DNA of 64,000 nt, from assembly GCF_000373585.1 (NCBI RefSeq), contig NZ_KB891896.1:138842-202841 (forward strand), in the 5' to 3' direction. Below, in pieces: positions 7,250 through 15,420 of the stretch (its first letter is position 1; each line of letters starts with the position of its first letter). Origin of the DNA: Streptomyces sp. MspMP-M5. Lineage in GTDB: Bacteria > Actinomycetota > Actinomycetes > Streptomycetales > Streptomycetaceae. The notes under the pieces were generated by a model, which ran no database searches, had not been told where the DNA came from, and saw nothing but the letters and a program-made list of their open reading frames with translations. A program made the position numbers and the translations under genes.

Positions 7250-9655
7250 GTGGAGACCGCGGCCACACCACCGTCCGCCCGTACGCCGGAACCGAGCCCG
7301 GCGGCGGACCCGCCACCCGTCACCGCACCGCACTCGCCGCTCGCCCTGGAGCTCCTCGTCCACGGCGTCGGCGGCACCACCCCGCAGGAGATGCTCGGCG
7401 ACCCACGGGTCCAGCTGATCACCGGCGACGACACCGCCGCCTGCTACCGCCGCACCGAGGACGCCGACGCCGAGCGGCGCCCCGGCGCCTACCGCACCCG
7501 GCCGGTGCGCGAGGCGTACTGCTGGTCCAACCTCACCTCCGGCAACGGCGCCCGCGCGCTCTGGCTGATCCTGCTGCCGTTCATGGTCGCCAACCTCGCC
7601 CACTGGATGCGCCCGGCCGCCCCGCCCGGCCACCGGGCCCAGCGCCTCTACGACCTCCTCGTACGGCTGCTCGCGCTGACCCTCACCGTCCTGCTGGCCG
7701 CCGCGGCCTGCGAGGTCGCCCTCGACCTCAGCGCCTGGCAGTGCGCCGGCACCCCCGTCTGCGCCACCGGCAAGTCCTGGCTGGGCTTCCTCGACCCCGC
7801 GGGCGGCGGCTGGTGGAGCACCCCGGGCCGCCGTCTGGTCCTCGCCTCCGCGCTGCCCCTGGCGGTCGTCGGCTTCCTGTGGTGGCTCTCGCACCGCACC
7901 TGGAGCGCCTACGAGTCCGCCTCCCCGCCGCCGCGCCGTCCCGGCACCTCCCGTGACACCCCCGCCCACGAGCGCACCGCGCTGGGTCTCGACGGCTTCT
8001 GGTACGGCCGCCGGCTCGTCGCCCGGCTGCGCGCCGCGCACACCACGGCCGGGGTGCTGACCATCGCCGCCGCCCTGCTCGTCGCCTCCCTGCGGGCCGA
8101 CGACCGGGCCGGCGCCGTCGCCCTGACCGCCGTCGGCCGGACCCTCACCGGCCTGGTCGTGCTGCTCGCCGCCGGCACCCTGCTCGTCGTCTGGCGCACC
8201 GCCCGCAGCGAGGCGGTCCGCGACGAGGAGTCCGACCGCCTCGCCGTCCGCGCGCTGCCCTACCTCGCGCTGGCCGTGCTCGCCCTCACCGCCGGCTACG
8301 CCGCCTGGTCGCGGCCGGCGGCGCACAGCCACGGCCCGCTGCCCGGGGTCGCGGCGTTCGGCGGGATCGCCGTCCTCCAGGGCGGGTTGGTGCTGGCCCT
8401 GGTGGTGACCGCGTGGTTCCTCCAGCGCGCCGCCCGGGGCGAGGCCCGCACCGCGCTGCGCGGCATGGGCGGGCCGGCCGTCGCGCTGCTGTCCTGCGCG
8501 GTCGCCGGGGTGCTGACGGGAGGCGTGGCCCAACGGTTCGCCGACTGGATCGACGGGCCCGCCACTCCCGGCCAGGACCATGCGCCGATCCCCGGGCCGC
8601 CGGTGCTGCTGTCCTGGCAGGCGTCGGTACTGCCCGCGCTGCTCGTCGTGGTCGCCGTCGTCGTCGTTCTGGCCGGCGTCCGGGTCCTGATGGTCCGCAA
8701 GCGGGTCGCCGAGGACGTCCCCGGCCTCTACGACCCGCGCGAGCGGCCCGACGTGCTGCGCACCGAGCGCATCGCCGGCACCATCGCCCGCGCCGGGCTC
8801 ACCGACGCGGCGCCCGTCCTGGTGGCCGCGATCGCCGCCGTCACCCTCGTCCTGGGAGCCGGTGCGGTGGCCGGCGCCTGGCTCACCGACCGGGCCCCCG
8901 GCCGCGCCACCGAGGGCGCCCCGCCCTTCGTGCACGCCGCCGCCGCGGCCGCCGAGTCCCTCGGCTCCTGGCTGATGGGCGCCGGGGTGGTCCTGCTGCT
9001 CACCATGGGCCGGCGCGCCTACCGCGACCACTCCGCCCGGCGCACCATCGGCATCCTCTGGGACGTCGGCACCTTCTGGCCGCGCGCCGCACACCCCTTC
9101 GCGCCGCCCTGTTATGCCGAGCGCGCCGTCCCCGACCTGACGTGGCGGATGGCCACCTGGACCGAGCGCTACGACGGCCGGCTGGTGATCTCCGGCCACT
9201 CCCAGGGCAGTGTGCTGGCCGCGGCGGCCGTCTGGCAGCTGGATCTGGTCACCCGCAGCCGGGTCGCCCTGCTCACCTACGGCAGCCCGCTGGAACGCCT
9301 CTACGGCCGCTGGTTCCCCGCCTACTTCGGCCCGCCGGCCCTCACCGGCCTGCACCGCGAGATGGACGACTGGCGCAACCTCTGGCGCTTCACCGACCCC
9401 ATCGGCGGCCCGATCCGGCTCACCTGCGAGGACGGCCGGGCGATCGACGAGGGGCCGCTGCGCGACCCGCTCGCCTTCGGCCGCACCCTCCAGAACCCGC
9501 TGCCCGCCCAGATCCTGGGCCACGGCGACTACCAGGCCGACCCCGTCTTCGACCGGGTGCGCGCCCAACTGTTCGCCCGGCTGGCCCCGGGGATACCGGC
9601 CCAGCGGTCCGACCCGGGGGAGAATCAGGGGAGTTCGGGCAGGTCCTCGGCGTAG
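7250..9655 (+). CDS. Large integral membrane protein with GxSxG hydrolase motif
   Basis: An 801-residue protein. The N-terminal cytoplasmic part begins an alpha/beta-hydrolase-like strand (LELLVHGVGG, oxyanion-hole-like). The middle carries about eight to ten hydrophobic segments, for example LIVLLAAGTLLVVW-like and PALLVVVAVVVVLAGV stretches. The C-terminal soluble part has RLVISGHSQGSVLAAAA, a textbook lipase nucleophile elbow, followed by LLTYGSPLERLYGRWFP. The hydrolase fold therefore seems split by a membrane domain. Function is unknown, and a membrane-bound esterase or lipase is the best reading. The GTG at 7250 has GGGGGAAAG upstream. The 3' end overlaps the convergent AAA gene by 31 bp. 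Confidence 0.7.
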   Translation: METAATPPSARTPEPSPAADPPPVTAPHSPLALELLVHGVGGTTPQEMLGDPRVQLITGDDTAACYRRTEDADAERRPGAYRTRPVREAYCWSNLTSGNGARALWLILLPFMVANLAHWMRPAAPPGHRAQRLYDLLVRLLALTLTVLLAAAACEVALDLSAWQCAGTPVCATGKSWLGFLDPAGGGWWSTPGRRLVLASALPLAVVGFLWWLSHRTWSAYESASPPPRRPGTSRDTPAHERTALGLDGFWYGRRLVARLRAAHTTAGVLTIAAALLVASLRADDRAGAVALTAVGRTLTGLVVLLAAGTLLVVWRTARSEAVRDEESDRLAVRALPYLALAVLALTAGYAAWSRPAAHSHGPLPGVAAFGGIAVLQGGLVLALVVTAWFLQRAARGEARTALRGMGGPAVALLSCAVAGVLTGGVAQRFADWIDGPATPGQDHAPIPGPPVLLSWQASVLPALLVVVAVVVVLAGVRVLMVRKRVAEDVPGLYDPRERPDVLRTERIAGTIARAGLTDAAPVLVAAIAAVTLVLGAGAVAGAWLTDRAPGRATEGAPPFVHAAAAAAESLGSWLMGAGVVLLLTMGRRAYRDHSARRTIGILWDVGTFWPRAAHPFAPPCYAERAVPDLTWRMATWTERYDGRLVISGHSQGSVLAAAAVWQLDLVTRSRVALLTYGSPLERLYGRWFPAYFGPPALTGLHREMDDWRNLWRFTDPIGGPIRLTCEDGRAIDEGPLRDPLAFGRTLQNPLPAQILGHGDYQADPVFDRVRAQLFARLAPGIPAQRSDPGENQGSSGRSSA

Positions 9656-12057
9656 AGCAGGGTCAGGTCGTCGGTGCTCGGGTCGGTGATCCTGGCGACC
9701 CGGCCCGCGTGCCGCTCGACCATCGCCTCGAACGTCTGCCGCGCGGTGCGGCCGTTGCCGAACGAAGGCCCTTTGGGCAGCGCCGTGAAGTACTTGAGCA
9801 GCGCCTCGCAGGCCCCCTCGGCGAGACGGTACTCGTGCTCCTCGCCCTGCTGCTCGACGATCCGCAGCAGCTCCTCCGGAGCGTAGTCACCGAACCTGAT
9901 GGTCCGTGAGAAACGTGACGAGATACCGGGGTTGACCGCCAGGAACCGCTCCATCTCCGCGGTGTAGCCGGCCACGATCACCACCACCGCGTCCCGATGG
10001 TCCTCCATCAGCTTGACCAGGGTGTCGATGGCCTCCTTGCCGAAGTCCCGTCCGGAGTCCTCGGGGGAGAGCGCGTACGCCTCGTCCACGAAGAGCACCC
10101 CGCCGCGCGCCCGGTCGAACGCCTCCTGGGTGCGGATCGCCGTCGAGCCGATGTGCTCGCCCACCAGGTCCACCCGCGACACCTCGACCAGGTGACCGCG
10201 CTCCAGCACCCCCAGGGAGTACAGGATCTCGCCGTACAGCCGGGCCACCGTGGTCTTGCCGGTGCCGGGGGAGCCGGTGAACACCAGATGCCGCCGGACC
10301 GACGCGGCCTTGAGGCCGGCCTCCTGCCGGCGGCGCCCCACCTCGATCATGTTGATCAGGGTGCGCACCTCCCGCTTGACGCTGTCCAGCCCCACCAGGG
10401 CGTCCAGTTCGCCCAGCACCTCCTCGGAGGGGCGGCCGGGCGCCGGCGTCTCCGGGGCGGCGCCGGCGGCGGCCGGCGCCGGCCGCGGCGCCGGGACGTT
10501 GCCCAGCAGTCCGGCCGTCTGGGTCGCCGGCTGCGCCGTCGGGGCGGTCACCGGCGGCGCCTGCGTGGTCCGGCTCTCGTCGCTGGTGCAGTCCTCGACG
10601 GTGGGCCCGCCGCCGCTGCCGTCGCCGAACGCGTCGGCGAACTCGTAGCCGCCGCGGGCACACCGCTCCGTACGGCACCGGGTCAGCGTCGTCCGGCAGC
10701 CGTCGATCACATGGAAGCCGAAGCCGGAGCTGCCGGTGACCCGGCAGCCGTGGAAGGTGCCCCGGCCCTCCGCGGAGACGTAGAACCCGGCCTCGGCGGG
10801 CGAACTGACCGTGCAGCCTTCGATGGTGGGGTCCGCGCCCTTGGTGACGATCACCCCGGTCTGCGCCCCGTCGATGGTGCAGTTGGCGAGCGTGCCGCCG
10901 CTGCCGTGGTCGCGGAACCACGCACCGGTCGAGGTCTCCCGGATCCGGCAGTCGTCCAGCTGGACGGTGGCGCCGTCGCTCACCGACACCGCGGTGTTGC
11001 GGACCTGCGTGAGATCGCAGTCCACGACGTCGGCCCGGGAGCCCCGGTCCAGGACGAACAGTGCGTCGGGCACGTCGTGCAGCCGCGTGGAGTCCAGGAC
11101 CGCGGTCGCGCCGTCGCTGACCCACACCGCCGGGTAGTCGCCCGTACTGTCGTGGATCTCGCACTGGTTGGCGTCCACCCGGGTGCCCGGGTCCCACACC
11201 GACAGGCCGTTGCGCCCGAAGTGCCGCACCGTGCAGCGGGTCAGCGTCAGCACCGAACGGGACCGCAGATCGACCGCGTTCTCCGGGATGTCGTGGATGT
11301 CGCAGTCGGCGAGGGTGAGCACCGCGTCGGTGTCCAGGGTGACGCCGTCCGCCGTGGTGCGGTGCACCGTGCAGTCCGTGAGATGGCCGGCGGCCCGCCC
11401 CGTCACCTGGACGCCCGTGCCCTTGATCTCGTACAGCTCGCAGCCCACCGCCTCGACGGTGGTGCCCTCGCCGGTCAGCGACAGCCCGGCGCCCGAGGCG
11501 TGGTGGATGCGGCAGTTCGCCAGCCGTGGGTGGGCGCCGCCGCGCACCGTCACCCCGGCCTGGCCGGCCGCCACCACCTCGCACTCCTCGAACACCCCGC
11601 CGGCGCCGTCCAGGACGCTGATGCCGACGCCGCCGGCGTTGTCGACCGTGCAGCGCCGCACCGTCGGACGGGCGCCGCCGCGCACCTCGATGCCGGCCGC
11701 TGACCGGGTCACCACACGGATGTCGGTCAGCTCGGGGGCGCCGTCCTCCACCAGCAGCGCCGGCGACGCCGAGTCGGCGGCCTCCAGGTGCAGGTCGTGG
11801 ACGGTGGCCGAGGCTCGTATCGTCAGCGCCACCCCGTCGGCCGGCGCGATCCGCACCGAGCCGCGCGCCCCCTCCGGTCCGCGCAGCGTCACCGCCCGCT
11901 GGAGCACCAGGTTCTCCCGGTACGTCCCGGCCGGCACGGTCAGCACGTCCCCGTCGCCGGCGGCCTCCAGGGCGGCGGCGAGCGAACTGTACTCACCGGT
12001 GCGACGCCGCCAACGCGACGTTCCGGCGTGCGTCACCTGGACCGAGCCCTGTGCCAT
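9625..12057 (-). CDS. Right-handed beta-helix repeat protein fused to CbbX/SpoVK-type AAA+ ATPase
   Basis: An 810-residue two-part protein. Residues about 20-500 are repeated short strands with the recurring pattern V-x-x-C/V-x-I-x-x-x-x-x-x-G of pectate-lyase-like parallel beta helices. After an Ala/Pro-rich linker (about 500-540) comes an AAA+ module of the CbbX/SpoVK/EccA type. Its Walker A GSPGTGKTT lies near residues 594-602, Walker B VLFVDEAYAL near 651-660, and a sensor-like region contains NPGISSRFSRTI. The family is common in streptomycetes but without assigned function. The ATPase may remodel a complex recognised by the helix. It is monocistronic and convergent with the membrane hydrolase-like gene. 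Confidence 0.82.
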   Translation of the reverse strand: MAQGSVQVTHAGTSRWRRRTGEYSSLAAALEAAGDGDVLTVPAGTYRENLVLQRAVTLRGPEGARGSVRIAPADGVALTIRASATVHDLHLEAADSASPALLVEDGAPELTDIRVVTRSAAGIEVRGGARPTVRRCTVDNAGGVGISVLDGAGGVFEECEVVAAGQAGVTVRGGAHPRLANCRIHHASGAGLSLTGEGTTVEAVGCELYEIKGTGVQVTGRAAGHLTDCTVHRTTADGVTLDTDAVLTLADCDIHDIPENAVDLRSRSVLTLTRCTVRHFGRNGLSVWDPGTRVDANQCEIHDSTGDYPAVWVSDGATAVLDSTRLHDVPDALFVLDRGSRADVVDCDLTQVRNTAVSVSDGATVQLDDCRIRETSTGAWFRDHGSGGTLANCTIDGAQTGVIVTKGADPTIEGCTVSSPAEAGFYVSAEGRGTFHGCRVTGSSGFGFHVIDGCRTTLTRCRTERCARGGYEFADAFGDGSGGGPTVEDCTSDESRTTQAPPVTAPTAQPATQTAGLLGNVPAPRPAPAAAGAAPETPAPGRPSEEVLGELDALVGLDSVKREVRTLINMIEVGRRRQEAGLKAASVRRHLVFTGSPGTGKTTVARLYGEILYSLGVLERGHLVEVSRVDLVGEHIGSTAIRTQEAFDRARGGVLFVDEAYALSPEDSGRDFGKEAIDTLVKLMEDHRDAVVVIVAGYTAEMERFLAVNPGISSRFSRTIRFGDYAPEELLRIVEQQGEEHEYRLAEGACEALLKYFTALPKGPSFGNGRTARQTFEAMVERHAGRVARITDPSTDDLTLLYAEDLPELP

Positions 12058-12479
12058 GGCGGTGTCGTGTCCCCACTTCGTGCGGCAGATGTCGGCCCGG
12101 CAGCCATGCGTGAAGCGGGATGTCCGCTTCCGGTCTGCGAGGCCCCAGCCGAGAGACTGGAGGCACCACCGTAGCGCGCCCGGGGGGCGGCAGTTGACAC
12201 GGTCCGCAGCCTGGTCAGCCGCTCCTCAACTCCCGGCGTCGGCCGTCCTCAGTCCTGCCCGGCGCATGCCCCGGCCGCGTCCCAGCGGCGGAACCGACGT
12301 GCCGTCAGCCGCGGTACGGCCGGCCGCCGGCCGCCCTCGACGAACCAGCCGGCCGCGGTCGCGGCACCCACCCCGAACGCCGCTGATGACGCGCCCGGTT
12401 GGCGGCCGCACGGCGCACGCGCCGACCACCCGCCGCGCCCCCGCACGGGCCGGTACCCGTTCCGGGCCCGGCCGTGCCG
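12058..12479. other. Non-coding stretch upstream of the beta-helix/AAA gene
   Basis: This is 422 bp without a convincing gene. A 7-bp stem with 5-nt loop lies at 12112-12130. A minus-strand frame at 12249-12446 (65 codons) has no recognisable domain and no good ribosome site. The part nearest 12058 should hold the promoter of the AAA gene, and the part nearest 12480 the end of the anti-sigma-like transcript. Confidence 0.4.
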
Positions 12480-12938
12480 TCAGCGCAGCCGGACCGCCAC
12501 CGTCACCACCGCGCCCCGTTCGCCCGCCGTGCCCGTGCCGGGCCCGACCGCGAACCGGTCCGCCACCAGCCGCGCCAGCCACAGCCCCCGCCCCTTGGGG
12601 GCGCCGTCCAGGCCCGGCAGCAGCTCCGGGATCACCGTCTCGCTGAAGCCGGGGCCGGCGTCGCTGATCCGGCACTCCAGCTCGTCCCCCACCCGGCGCA
12701 GCACCAGCCGCCCCGCGCCGCCGGCGTGCTCCACGGCGTTCCCGGCGATCTCGTCCACCGCGAGCACGAACTCCCCGCGCCGCGGCTCGTTCAGCCCCTC
12801 GCGGGCGGCGCACTCCTCGACCAGCAGCCGCAGCTGCGGCAGCAGTCGCGCGGTGAAGCGGCGCTGCAGCAGCCGGCGCCCGGCCTCCTCCACCGGCTCC
12901 TTCGCCCGACCGTGACCGGCCGGTTCCGGATTCAGCAC
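12480..12938 (-). CDS. ATP-binding anti-sigma-like (HATPase) protein
   Basis: A 152-residue RsbW-like ATPase. The N box reads EFVLAVDEIAGNAVEHAG, followed by an acidic G1-like ISDAGPGF and a G2-like PKGRGLWLARLVADRF. The full set of nucleotide-binding elements is kept, unlike many degenerate relatives. The GTG at 12938 has GGGAGGTGG about 8 nt upstream. Its start overlaps the end of the MEDS-like gene by 7 nt, an arrangement usual for MEDS sensor / ATPase pairs in Streptomyces. In that pairing the sensory protein is thought to modulate the anti-sigma ATPase. Confidence 0.8.
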   Translation of the reverse strand: MLNPEPAGHGRAKEPVEEAGRRLLQRRFTARLLPQLRLLVEECAAREGLNEPRRGEFVLAVDEIAGNAVEHAGGAGRLVLRRVGDELECRISDAGPGFSETVIPELLPGLDGAPKGRGLWLARLVADRFAVGPGTGTAGERGAVVTVAVRLR

Positions 12939-13429
12939 GGCCGTACCACCTCCCTCGGCGTCAGCCGCGGCACCGCCTCGGCGCCCGGCCGCCGCAGCAT
13001 CCGGTGCCGCCCGCGGCCGCGGCGCACTTCGACCAGATCGTGTCCCGTGGCGCCCCGGGCCGGGGCGGGCAGACCCACCGCGCCGCCCACCGGCAGAAAG
13101 TGCCGCCGCGTCAGGTCCACGGTGAGCCGGCGGGCCGCCGGCGCGACGCCGGCGCCGAGCGCGGCCGCCCACCCCATGTCGACGAACGCCCGCAGCACGG
13201 TGCACCCCTCGCCCGTCGCCCGGTCCGTGGCCGCGCGCAGCGGCCTCCTCTGCCGGGCGGCGGTGAACTGGGCGTCCGGCCCGATGAGTTCCCGCAGGCC
13301 GGTGACCACCAGCCGGCCGCGCTCGCGGGCCCGGGCCTCGTCGTCGCCGTGGCCCGCAGAGGCGTGGTCCCCGGGGCGCAGGCGCTGGACGGGGAGGAGG
13401 TGGCCGCTCACGGCATCCCTGGCAGGCAT
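12932..13429 (-). CDS. Degenerate MEDS-domain sensory protein
   Basis: A 165-residue protein that resembles the streptomycete MEDS (DcmR-type sensory) family. It starts with the family signature LRPGDHA and has the central segments RGRLVVTGLRELIGP and VLRAFVDMGW. The roughly 50 residues normally between these two blocks, with the nucleotide or cofactor loop, are missing. After the DMGW block the sequence becomes Arg/Pro/Gly-rich and unlike the family. It is probably an internally deleted, frameshifted remnant that is still open in frame. The overlap with the downstream ATPase could keep it translated for coupling. I chose the ATG at 13429; GTG 13453 is possible. Confidence 0.55.
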   Translation of the reverse strand: MPARDAVSGHLLPVQRLRPGDHASAGHGDDEARARERGRLVVTGLRELIGPDAQFTAARQRRPLRAATDRATGEGCTVLRAFVDMGWAAALGAGVAPAARRLTVDLTRRHFLPVGGAVGLPAPARGATGHDLVEVRRGRGRHRMLRRPGAEAVPRLTPREVVRPC

Positions 13430-13545
13430 CGGCACAGCAGCTCTCTGTCTCACCCCGCGGCCGGTCCCGTCGGCGGCGCTGAGCGCTCACTGTAGGCAGC
13501 CGCCGACCGGCCCGCAACGAGGGCGGCAGGGACCGCGTGCGGCCG

Positions 13546-14370
13546 TCAGCCGAGTATCTCGAACGGGTCGCCGACGCGGAGCGTGCCCGCACCACGGGGA
13601 ATCAGATTCTGGCCGAACACCAGTTTGTCGCCGAAGCGGCGATGGCGGGCGAGGGTCCGCAGCGGCTCCTTGCCGCGCTCGGCGGTGCGCTGGTCGACGG
13701 TGGTCACCACGCAGCGCCCGCTGGGCTTGGCCACCTGGAACTCCACCGCGCCGATCCGCACCCGCCGCCAGCCGTCCTCCGCCCAGGGCGCCGTACCGGC
13801 GATCACGACATTGGGCCGGAAACGGCTCATCGGGAGGGGCCCCTCGGCGGCGTGGTCGCCCTGCGCGACGAGGGAGTTGAGGGCGTCGAGCGACGAGGCG
13901 GTGGTGAGCAGCAGCGGATAGCCGTCGGCGAAGCTGACGGTGTCGCCGGGCTCGCCGTAGTGGGGGTCCACGCGGCGGCGCTTCTCCGGGGCGTCCATGT
14001 GCAGCAGCCGGCACTCGAAACCCAGGAAGCCCTGGCACCAGGCGGCCGCCTCGGGGCCCGCGGGCACTGCCTCGACCACGTCGTCGAAGACCCGGACCGG
14101 GACCGTGCCCAGCGGCTCGGGCACCTCGACCACCAGCGGCGGCATCCCGGGCGCGGTCAGCCGCAGGGCGCCACCGGGCAGCCCCTCGGCACGGGCCAAC
14201 GCCAGCCCCCGCTGTTGCCGTTGGGTGATCTGCCGGCCTGCGGCGTCGGCGAACAGCCACCGTCGGTCCCCGGCGAGCCCCCACGGCTCGACGACCGCAT
14301 CGCCGGGATCGGAGCCCGCAAGGGCCTTGACCGGATAGACGTGCAGCGACTGGACCTGTGGCCTGGACAT
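13546..14370 (-). CDS. MOSC domain-containing protein
   Basis: A 274-residue protein with the MOSC beta-barrel N-terminal domain (VQSLHVYPVKALAG, then EPWGLAGDRRWLFAD) followed by the MOSC domain proper (RFRPNVVIAG and KPSGRCVVTTVDQRTAERG). The cysteine in GRCVVTTVD is at the position that binds the molybdenum cofactor or sulfur in related enzymes such as mARC and the MoCo sulfurase C-terminal domain. It is probably a soluble molybdenum-dependent reductase or sulfur-carrier protein. The ATG at 14370 is preceded by GGATGAGG. It is monocistronic, with a 47-bp gap to the next gene on the same strand. Confidence 0.88.
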   Translation of the reverse strand: MSRPQVQSLHVYPVKALAGSDPGDAVVEPWGLAGDRRWLFADAAGRQITQRQQRGLALARAEGLPGGALRLTAPGMPPLVVEVPEPLGTVPVRVFDDVVEAVPAGPEAAAWCQGFLGFECRLLHMDAPEKRRRVDPHYGEPGDTVSFADGYPLLLTTASSLDALNSLVAQGDHAAEGPLPMSRFRPNVVIAGTAPWAEDGWRRVRIGAVEFQVAKPSGRCVVTTVDQRTAERGKEPLRTLARHRRFGDKLVFGQNLIPRGAGTLRVGDPFEILG

Positions 14371-14416
14371 GGCCTCATCCTGCCAGCCGCTTCGCACATC
14401 GGGTCGAGTGGCCGGT

Positions 14417-14881
14417 TCAGTACCCGCGCGGCGGGTACTGGCGGCCGTACCCCGGCTCGTCGAACGGTGAGGCGGGCCGCGGCGCGACCGGGGCGGCCGG
14501 GCGCATCGCCTCGTACCCCGTGCCCATGCCCGGTGCCGGACGCTGGTGCTGCTGCGGGGGTTGGTACCCGCGATGGCCCGCCTGCTGCGGGATGTACGGC
14601 GCCGGGGTGTGCTGCAGCGGGGCGGCCGGCTGCGGCACGGCGCCCGGATACCCGTGGCCCTGCGGGGGCGCGGACGGCGCGGAGGGCGCCGCGGGCAGCG
14701 CGGGCAGTGCCGAGGGCAGGGCCGGCAGCGAGGAACCGGTCTCCCAAGGGGACGGGTTCACCCGGATCGGGGCGATCTGCGGCGTACCCCGCTCTGCGAC
14801 CAGGCTGTCGTAGATAGGAGTGTCGGGGAAGGAGGGCGATGCGTAGTAGCCGCCGCTGTAAGTGGAGCGGGGGGAGGTCAT
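14417..14881 (-). CDS. Proline-rich streptomycete protein (DUF6643-like)
   Basis: A 154-residue protein with a conserved N-terminus (MTSPRSTYSGGYYASPSFPD, then DSLVAERGTPQIAPIRV) and a long Pro/Gln/Ala/Gly-rich low-complexity tail ending in YPPRGY. I recognise the N-terminal block as a streptomycete-restricted family (DUF6643) of unknown function. No signal peptide or membrane helix is present. The upstream 250 bp are less GC-rich than average and should contain its promoter. The tail looks disordered and may act as a scaffold, which is only inference. Confidence 0.65.
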   Translation of the reverse strand: MTSPRSTYSGGYYASPSFPDTPIYDSLVAERGTPQIAPIRVNPSPWETGSSLPALPSALPALPAAPSAPSAPPQGHGYPGAVPQPAAPLQHTPAPYIPQQAGHRGYQPPQQHQRPAPGMGTGYEAMRPAAPVAPRPASPFDEPGYGRQYPPRGY

Positions 14882-15135
14882 GCCTCATAAGTTAAGCCCA
14901 CGATGTGTCGATTGGGGAGCCTGACAAGAGGGTTGTTTTACGGGTTCGGAGAGGTCCCGGGTCCGCAATGTGAGCGAACTTGCGAAAATCGGTCGCGATC
15001 GCCCGTAGGGATCGTGTAAAGACCTCGCCTCCAGAGGATGAACAGGGGGCGTTCGGGGCGTTCCCGGCCAAGTGGGTTGGTGCCGGCTACGGCTGACGGG
15101 GCGCGAGTGCTGCGGGACGGCGGGAGGGCACGGCG

Positions 15136-15420
15136 ATGTCGATGCCCAAGGGCGATACTCACGGGCGGCAACGTCCCGGTTCCGGCGCCGGCGGTCCGCG
15201 TGGAGCCCCGCGGCCTGCTGTGGTGCCACCGACCGTGCCCCCGACGGCCGCCGCGCCGCCGTTGCCGGCCGGTCAACCGGTGGCGTCAATTCCGCCCCGC
15301 CCGGCCGGGCCGCGCCGGTCCCCGCGCCCGCTCCCGTCCCGCCTGACGAAACTCACCCTCACGAAGGGCGCCCCGGCCCTCTCGTTGACGAAGCGGGGCG
15401 GCAACTTCAGAGCGTGCCGT
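15136..15420 (+). pseudogene. TerD-family gene remnant (frameshifted and truncated)
   Basis: A good ribosome site (GGGAGGG) precedes an ATG encoding MSMPKG, the start of streptomycete TerD-domain proteins. The expected next segment GGNVPVPAPAVRVE is present but in the +1 frame, separated by about 13 extra bases. After a missing core, the original frame resumes near 15336 with LTKLTLTKGAPALSLTKRGG, which matches the linker before the second half of long TerD proteins. The sequence then runs into the 3' end of the convergent glycosyltransferase gene. Parts of one family in two frames, in order, indicate a decayed tellurium-resistance/stress-type gene. Confidence 0.6.

Noticed and set aside
6956..9568. 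An 870-codon minus-strand frame opposite the membrane protein
   Set aside because: It is Gly/Ala/Gln/Arg-rich without domains. The plus-strand frame shows membrane helices and a nucleophile elbow.
12249..12446. A 65-codon minus-strand gene
   Set aside because: No ribosome site, no similarity I recognise, and no conserved neighbour; kept only as a remark in the gap entry.
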